From Datnioides undecimradiatus (taxonomy: Eukaryota; Chordata; Actinopteri; Lobotiformes; Datnioididae): a DNA stretch of 64,000 nucleotides. Positions 36,001-64,000 of this stretch are shown one piece after another. A program made the translations under genes and the position numbers. The stretch spans positions 5,805,979-5,869,978 of the forward strand of contig WARS01000031.1 in NCBI GenBank assembly GCA_008933995.1, read 5' to 3'. The first letter of the stretch is position 1. Every line of letters begins with the position of its first letter. The notes beneath the pieces were generated by a model. The model made no database searches. It saw only the letters and a program-made list of their open reading frames with translations, and was not told the origin of the DNA.

Positions 36001-36597
36001 ACGGTCTTGACCTTGCACTATCAAACACTGATTTTGTTTGGGTTGTTACACCAGAGTCTGTAAGCAAACCACTTGTCCTGATGTCTGGATAAGTGCATGC
36101 ACCTGCAGGGAAAGCAAGGCAAACAGGAGCCTATACCCCAACAGAGGATGCCAAGTTATAGTTGAGTAAATACTGTTGTTTTCAAAATAGTTTCAAAATC
36201 ATCATAAAAGTTTCAGTTATCTATATTTTGCTCTCTTCTCATCTCTCTCAGACTATTTGTGTAAAACGTTTGTGTTTGTTCATTCCGGTCAAAACAGGGA
36301 AAAGTCAGCCGGGCTGCATATAGTTTGCATTTCTTCTGATAACTTAATCATGACTACATATCAAGTATCTACTTTTCTTGCGCAAACGTTTGAGAGTCGC
36401 GCTGTAACACCCCGCTCACCACAATTTCAGCTTAAGTTAATATAAGTACACATTAAAAAATATATATTTGAGAGTGTATCGTGTGACCCATTGACTTTGG
36501 TAAGTAAACTGCGAGTTAAAAGTCACAGGGAAGTACATACCTGTACAGGTGGAAGATAACACTTGAAGGTTGGTTTCATAGGTTTAACAGAAAACAT
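22480..36597 (-). CDS. mtmr10: Myotubularin-related protein 10 (inactive phosphatase), 16 coding exons
   Basis: Exons on the - strand: 36597-36541, 35410-35350, 32382-32246, 31693-31621, 30663-30521, 28462-28369, 28244-28097, 27336-27249, 27026-26938, 26711-26581, 26429-26360, 25416-25346, 24893-24721, 24624-24454, 23847-23665, 23091-22480. They total 2301 nt (766 residues) with consistent phases and GT-AG borders; human MTMR10 is about 777. The N-terminus MFSVKPMKPTFKCYLPP is followed by a PH-GRAM region (about 40-190, with PGEIVVNEVNFVRKCI and VLGSNQKLKFNPTELI), the myotubularin phosphatase fold (about 200-560, SDWDREIKRTGAS, SLADQDL) and the C-terminus FLNGARIWLSTETLAN. The catalytic Cys-x5-Arg is absent (Glu-388 and Leu-394 at those places), as in MTMR10-12, so it should bind rather than hydrolyse phosphoinositides, probably as a partner of active myotubularins on membranes. 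It is divergent from myo1e. Closest alternative: MTMR12. Confidence 0.95.
24721..25416 (-). CDS. mtmr10: mtmr10 exons 13 and 12: degenerate phosphatase P-loop
   Basis: Exon 12 (25416-25346) encodes residues 364-387, RAFLKHSAEMVYYLDGKNV through VILQ. Exon 13 (24893-24721) encodes 388-445, starting EEEDRDLNCVVSSLVQLMLD. Anchoring on the conserved LDPHYRS, the place of the catalytic Cys in active myotubularins is Glu-388 and of the Arg is Leu-394. The intron between them carries one arm of the 137-bp inverted repeat. Confidence 0.9.
25064..25200 (+). repeat. 137-bp inverted repeat, arm A (mtmr10 intron 12)
   Basis: Reverse complement of 28839-28975 over 137 positions with a single mismatch (CA here where arm B, read in this orientation, has CG). 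It lies between mtmr10 exons 13 and 12. No terminal repeats or target duplication are evident, so it is probably a piece of a young dispersed repeat or a local inverted duplication. Confidence 0.95.
25561..26020 (+). repeat. teleost-type interspersed repeat (unclassified)
   Basis: It begins near an imperfect palindrome CTTTGGCAGACGCTTTTATC with CCAAAG (about 25579-25605), a motif I recognise from many dispersed fish repeats. A T-rich middle (25738-25780) follows, then a stretch reading TTTCTTGAAGATTGTGAGGG and CATTCCACCACTGAGAGACC that also recurs in fish genomes. Boundaries are approximate. It lies in mtmr10 intron 11. I cannot assign the superfamily. Confidence 0.5.
27972..28000 (+). repeat. 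29-bp dispersed repeat, copy 1
   Basis: ATGAAGAAAG... through CGTGTGTAAATACA. It matches 32096-32124 except for a shifted GT inside an A-rich run. Both copies are in mtmr10 introns. Confidence 0.7.
28839..28975 (-). repeat. 137-bp inverted repeat, arm B (mtmr10 intron 5)
   Basis: Partner of 25064-25200 in opposite orientation, 136 of 137 identical. It lies between mtmr10 exons 6 and 5, next to a (TG)n tract at about 28808-28826. It retains a CpG where arm A has CpA, so arm B looks like the unmutated state at that site. Confidence 0.95.
30041..30086. repeat. (TG)n microsatellite
   Basis: Twenty-three uninterrupted TG units in mtmr10 intron 5. Confidence 0.97.
32096..32124 (+). repeat. 29-bp dispersed repeat, copy 2
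   Basis: Second copy of the 27972-28000 sequence in the same orientation, in mtmr10 intron 3. The surrounding sequence does not continue the match. Confidence 0.7.
32383..35349 (-). other. mtmr10: mtmr10 intron 2
   Basis: About 3 kb of non-coding sequence. It contains a palindromic TGACGTCA at 33338-33345 and a TGACGT half-site at 33410-33415, with no recognisable exon. Confidence 0.7.
35715..35860 (+). mobile_element. degraded fish DNA-transposon relic
   Basis: The order of phrases GATACAGTGACAGCTCATAA, GCATTTGGACAGT, TTTTCACTGTTGGCTCTGC, CTCCAGCA and GGGGTTAAAGTGC resembles an abundant fish DNA element, probably of Tc1/mariner type. Only a fragment remains, without intact TIRs. Recognition is from memory of the repeat; boundaries are approximate. 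It lies in mtmr10 intron 1. Confidence 0.4.
36541..36597 (-). CDS. mtmr10: mtmr10 first coding exon
   Basis: Nineteen codons, MFSVKPMKPTFKCYLPPVQ, then donor GTATGT. The ATG at 36595-36597 is the only start compatible with the MTMR10 N-terminus (MFS...KPTF). Confidence 0.9.
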
Positions 36598-37360
36598 TGT
36601 TTATGTCCGCCCTCTCCGTGATGATCCTAAACGGGTGCCTGGCAAGCGTTTGGCTGCTGCCAGTGGAAAAAAACAACTCCGAAGAAGCCTTAAAGAAAGT
36701 TTAGGTCAGCCTTTAGCTGAGTAAACCCGACACGTCCAGGTGTAAAATATTCATCGAGATAGCCTGGGACAGCGACGGCACTCCTCCATTTCGATGAGTA
36801 AGTCAAGTAGCAGAGTTGCGCTACGCTGGCCGAAAAACTTGACACAAGTTAACGTTGAGACGTCGGCGTTAGCGCGGCTGGCTAGCTAGCTAGCATAAAG
36901 TACTACATGAAGTTTAATAACGCCGTCACCATGCAGGGATAAAACTATTAAAACAACTCACAGGCGCCCGTTGCGTGTCTACATTTTCTTTCCACCTGTT
37001 ACTGCACTAGTTACCCTCGGTGACTTCCTGAAAGTCTTACAATTTCAGCCAAACGCAGGACCTGATGCTGTGGAGGACTTAACGGCCATGTTTATAAAGA
37101 GCCGAGGTCCCGCCCTACTTCCGGGCTCCGCTGTTGAGCTGTGTTTCTGTGCCGAGACTTTCTTTCATCAAACTTTCCGCAAAGCTGACACGGGACAATT
37201 GGGTAATCTGCCTATATTCTATGCGAAATAGATCTCCGCCAATGTAACTGATAGTAGATATTAATAACCGTATCATCTGAAATATAAAACGACGATTATT
37301 TTGCTGGCGTTCATCACGCATCAAGTACACCACCCATGGACTACAACTCCCATGAGACAC
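36598..37360 (-). promoter_or_regulatory. mtmr10: mtmr10 5'UTR and CpG-rich promoter
   Basis: CpG-richer than its surroundings (for example 36770-36880 and 37080-37140). It contains ACTTCCGGG, an ETS/GABP-type site, at 37117-37125 and ACTACAACTCCCA at 37340-37352, which fits the ZNF143/Staf element typical of vertebrate CpG-island promoters. Transcription probably starts between these motifs and 36700. The tandem GCTAG units at 36880-36895 have no assigned role. Confidence 0.55.
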
Positions 37361-38556
37361 AGCTAAAGGCTTGAGGGCGTGTGACATTTTTTTCCCCCAT
37401 AACTTTATTTCACAAATTATAGCTCTCCTGTGAGAATACTAAATTTGTATGTGTGACACTAAAATGATCTATTTGTTTCATAGATTATCCATATGAAACT
37501 ACATTTTGATTTGATATGAATACTAATCACAGCAATATACACACGACCATACAGGTGCACAACACTAATAAACCAACAATTAGCCCACAACTAACCGATA
37601 GCAAAAAGGCAGGGGAAAAAATACTGAAAGATTTGATTTTTTTTTTTCCACCATGGGTCAGCCCATGAACGCGAACCGAAATTTAAACCAGATCCGTTAA
37701 ATTTTAGGGCAAAAAAACAGGTTTTGATCATTTTTTTTAGTGATGTTTTATTAAAAATATGTTTACCATACCAAACTGTCGTTATCTTTTTAAAATTAGT
37801 AATACAGAAGATTCACCAGATTATATGCGCTAGGTGGCACTATTGGTTAATTAGCGAAATTAATTTAATTCCTGAATACAATTCAGACATGAAAGACTTC
37901 ATTATTCTAAGAATTTTAACATGACATCTATCCACTTAAAATCACAAGTGTGTGGCAATTGAATTCTATAAGATCGGAGTTACCAGTTTTCTGAAACACT
38001 TGATGCCTTATGTGAATGATAATGATGCTGAAAGCACAGTGAAACACTCATTAACATCAGTAGCTATCTTAATCATAAAACTATCTGAATTTCTCATTGC
38101 TCTTTCCTAAAATGTGAGTTCAGTTAAAAAGTTAAATTACCTTCAACTGACCCAGTACCAACTTGTGATCAACAATGTTAGGACTGTTTCTTTTTCTCAT
38201 TAACTACTGTGATCGGGAACAAGTTCATTATCGTATTCACTGAGAACTATTCCAAAGTTTCCACTGTAAATGTGTCATATATTTCAGTCATCTTTTATGA
38301 CAAAACATTTAAATATAAATAGTACAAGTTTACCCAGTCAGTCATGAGTTCATTCTCAAAGAGCACAGCCTTTCCTTAACAATTTAACAAAAAACTGATC
38401 TCAAGAGCACCTTCAAGTGACAGTGCCAGCCAGACTTGATGGCAGTCTGATGTATTCTGATGCTTTATGAGGTAATAAGGGTGCTGGCAGAGACAGGTGA
38501 TGGGCAGAGGAGCAAGCTTGGTGGACAGATGGGAAATAGGATGAGAGGAACTGCTA

Positions 38557-38588
38557 TTAGGTTAGTATAGCACAACATACTAACCTAA
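38557..38588. repeat. perfect 12-bp inverted repeat, 8-nt loop
   Basis: TTAGGTTAGTAT, loop AGCACAAC, then ATACTAACCTAA. It lies in intergenic DNA between two divergent genes. Confidence 0.9.
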
Positions 38589-39129
38589 ATATTATGATTA
38601 TCAGTGCTGCCTTACTCAAGACCAATATTTGCATTTCAAAATTATTTTATGATTCATATAACTTCATCTTGAATAAATTAAAAGAAATCTCAAAAATTGA
38701 TGTAGAAAGATTATTTGAAGCCATTAATATTACAGTGATTTGATACACTACACACATTGGATGTCTAAATATTAATTTAACCCAAACATTTGCTTGTCTT
38801 ACTTATAGGCGTTTTTGAGGCCAAGTTACTATGACTTAATGTTTGGTAGGTAGATGCCTTAGTAAATGCCCTGCTAATCTAAATATAAACAATGTAGAAA
38901 AGTTTAATAATGTCCTACAATGTCCACAGGATGGCGCCAAAACACTGCGACAATGGCACCAATAAACCTCTGCGAATTACACTAATTTATTCATCTTAAC
39001 AGCTCTATTTGTTTGCTGGTGTTGTTAGTCATGTCTGTTGTCGCTCATCGATAGAACTGCAAACTCAGGTTTTCCTCCGGTTCAGATGACAGTTACTGGG
39101 CTGTAATTGTTAATATGATCTAAAATGAC

Positions 39130-39130
<1 letters not shown>

Positions 39131-39154
<24 letters not shown>
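39131..39154. repeat. (AC)n microsatellite
   Basis: About twelve AC units upstream of the myo1e promoter region. Confidence 0.95.
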
Positions 39155-39160
<6 letters not shown>

Positions 39161-39777
39161 TGCGTACAGAGGCAGCCTGTTAGACAGGTTACACCCAGAG
39201 AATCGCCGCACCGCCCAACATCATTTCAAGGCGAGCCTCAGTCTGGTAGAAGTGAATACCAGTGCCACCCATGCACTTCAAAGGATGTAGACAGAGAATT
39301 CCTAAAAGCCTTTGATTTGCGTTTTTATTAGTAACAAGACGGGGATGGACTTTTTCACCTTTAACTATTAACTCAGTAAAAGAAAACACTGTTAGAAATC
39401 GAAGAATGTGAATCATATATATATATAAAAGTACTGATGATGTTGATATCTATCCCTGAAAGTTCAAATAATTATTACGCATGTGGCATATAAGAGGAAA
39501 ATGGCCGTAAATATTGTTTTTAATATTTTAATTGACAGGCGATCAAAGCTTTATTTCACACTGTGGGCATACAAGTTACATTTTACAGCAGTAATAAGAA
39601 AAGCAAGTAAAATCGAAAAATACAAAAAGTATGATAGTTTTAATTCTAGATTTGACTAATTTTACGATATCACCTACTTTAATGTACTTTTGGATGTACT
39701 GGTCAGCACATACAGTTAGATAAAATAGAGTTAAGCTTCATTAGGGGACAGATGCTGACTTTTCCCAAAGTCCCAAA

Positions 39778-40212
39778 GCTGCGCATGCTCAGTTGTTTCA
39801 CTTCAAGTAAGTAATGAATATTTAAGTTTGTTCCGCGTTCAGCGTCCTTTGATTGGACCCTCTGGCTCAGTTTCCTGTGTTATGTTTTCGAGCCGATTTT
39901 TGAGGGCATTGCTCCCTCCGCAAATTACCATCCAGTCCCAGTCAGTTTGAACACTGCTCCACTTCTGTCAGTGTAGGACTCAGATCTGTCTGCAACAATG
40001 GACGGAGGACACCGCTGAGGAGCCGCATCCATGCTTCCTGGAGTTTTATCAGGAATATCTTGTGTGAACGTTTGGATTTCGTCCTCTTGGCTTTAGGTTT
40101 AACAACCAGTGTTTTCTTTGAAAGAGTGTGAACTTCACTGAGGTTCGCACACATACTGGATCGCGGGGAATACAACAGAGGAAAACTGCGACGGTAGCGT
40201 TGAAGGCAGAGG
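39778..40212 (+). promoter_or_regulatory. myo1e: myo1e promoter and 5'UTR
   Basis: Upstream of the start-codon exon there is an NRF1-like TGCGCATGCTC (39780-39790) and an inverted CCAAT box ATTGG (39852-39856). The transcription start probably lies around 39880-39960, giving a 5'UTR of about 250-330 nt. No TATA box is visible. These are pattern calls only. Confidence 0.4.

Positions 40213-64000
<23,788 letters not shown>

Larger units (their letters stand above)
37361..39770. other. divergent intergenic region mtmr10 / myo1e
   Basis: AT-rich DNA with no recognised gene. It includes a perfect 12-bp hairpin (38557-38588), an (AC)n tract (39131-39154) and AT-rich simple sequence around 39417-39428. 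Confidence 0.6.

Overview
The window is eukaryotic nuclear DNA from a ray-finned fish, most likely a percomorph (acanthomorph) teleost. The evidence is: long spliced genes with GT-AG introns; proteins that align closely with vertebrate ZNF821, ATXN1L, MTMR10 and MYO1E; many (CA)n/(GA)n microsatellites; and dispersed repeats of teleost type, including two copies of a family I associate with spiny-rayed fish. There are no operons, CRISPR arrays, phage or viral genes. Identifications come from recognising protein sequence; no database was searched.

Layout. (1) 1-3.9 kb, + strand: an intron, the last coding exon and the probable 3'UTR of znf821 (STPR-domain protein). (2) 6.3-17.4 kb, - strand: atxn1l (ataxin-1-like/BOAT), two coding exons (841 aa), a long 3'UTR carrying a small hAT-like element, two 5'UTR pieces, and a CCAAT+CRE promoter. 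The two genes converge tail to tail, as I recall ZNF821 and ATXN1L doing in human. (3) 17.6-22.5 kb: AT-rich DNA holding the mtmr10 3'UTR plus intergenic sequence. (4) 22.48-36.6 kb, - strand: complete mtmr10, 16 coding exons whose lengths sum to 2301 nt (766 aa plus stop) with every splice phase consistent; it encodes a catalytically dead myotubularin. (5) 36.6-40.2 kb: divergent intergenic region with an mtmr10 promoter (ETS and ZNF143-type motifs) and a myo1e promoter. (6) 40.2-64 kb, + strand: the 5' part of myo1e (class I long-tailed myosin), exons 1-6 (170 codons through the P-loop), continuing beyond the window. Exon 1 contributes only the start codon and is followed by a 15.5 kb intron.

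The four genes are not a pathway. ATXN1L is a nuclear co-repressor partner of Capicua/ataxin-1, ZNF821 a presumed DNA-binding protein, MTMR10 a phosphoinositide pseudophosphatase, and MYO1E an actin motor of endocytosis and cell cortex.

Most notable structures: a 137-bp inverted repeat with one mismatch in two mtmr10 introns, bracketing exons 6-12 (a circular-RNA/ADAR configuration); a Gln/His tract just after the AXH domain of atxn1l; a Cys/Pro/Gly-rich segment with regular 10/6 cysteine spacing in znf821; a perfect 17-bp hairpin carrying AATAAA in the atxn1l coding intron; and a 303-bp element with perfect 12-bp TIRs. I found no wholly new gene system.
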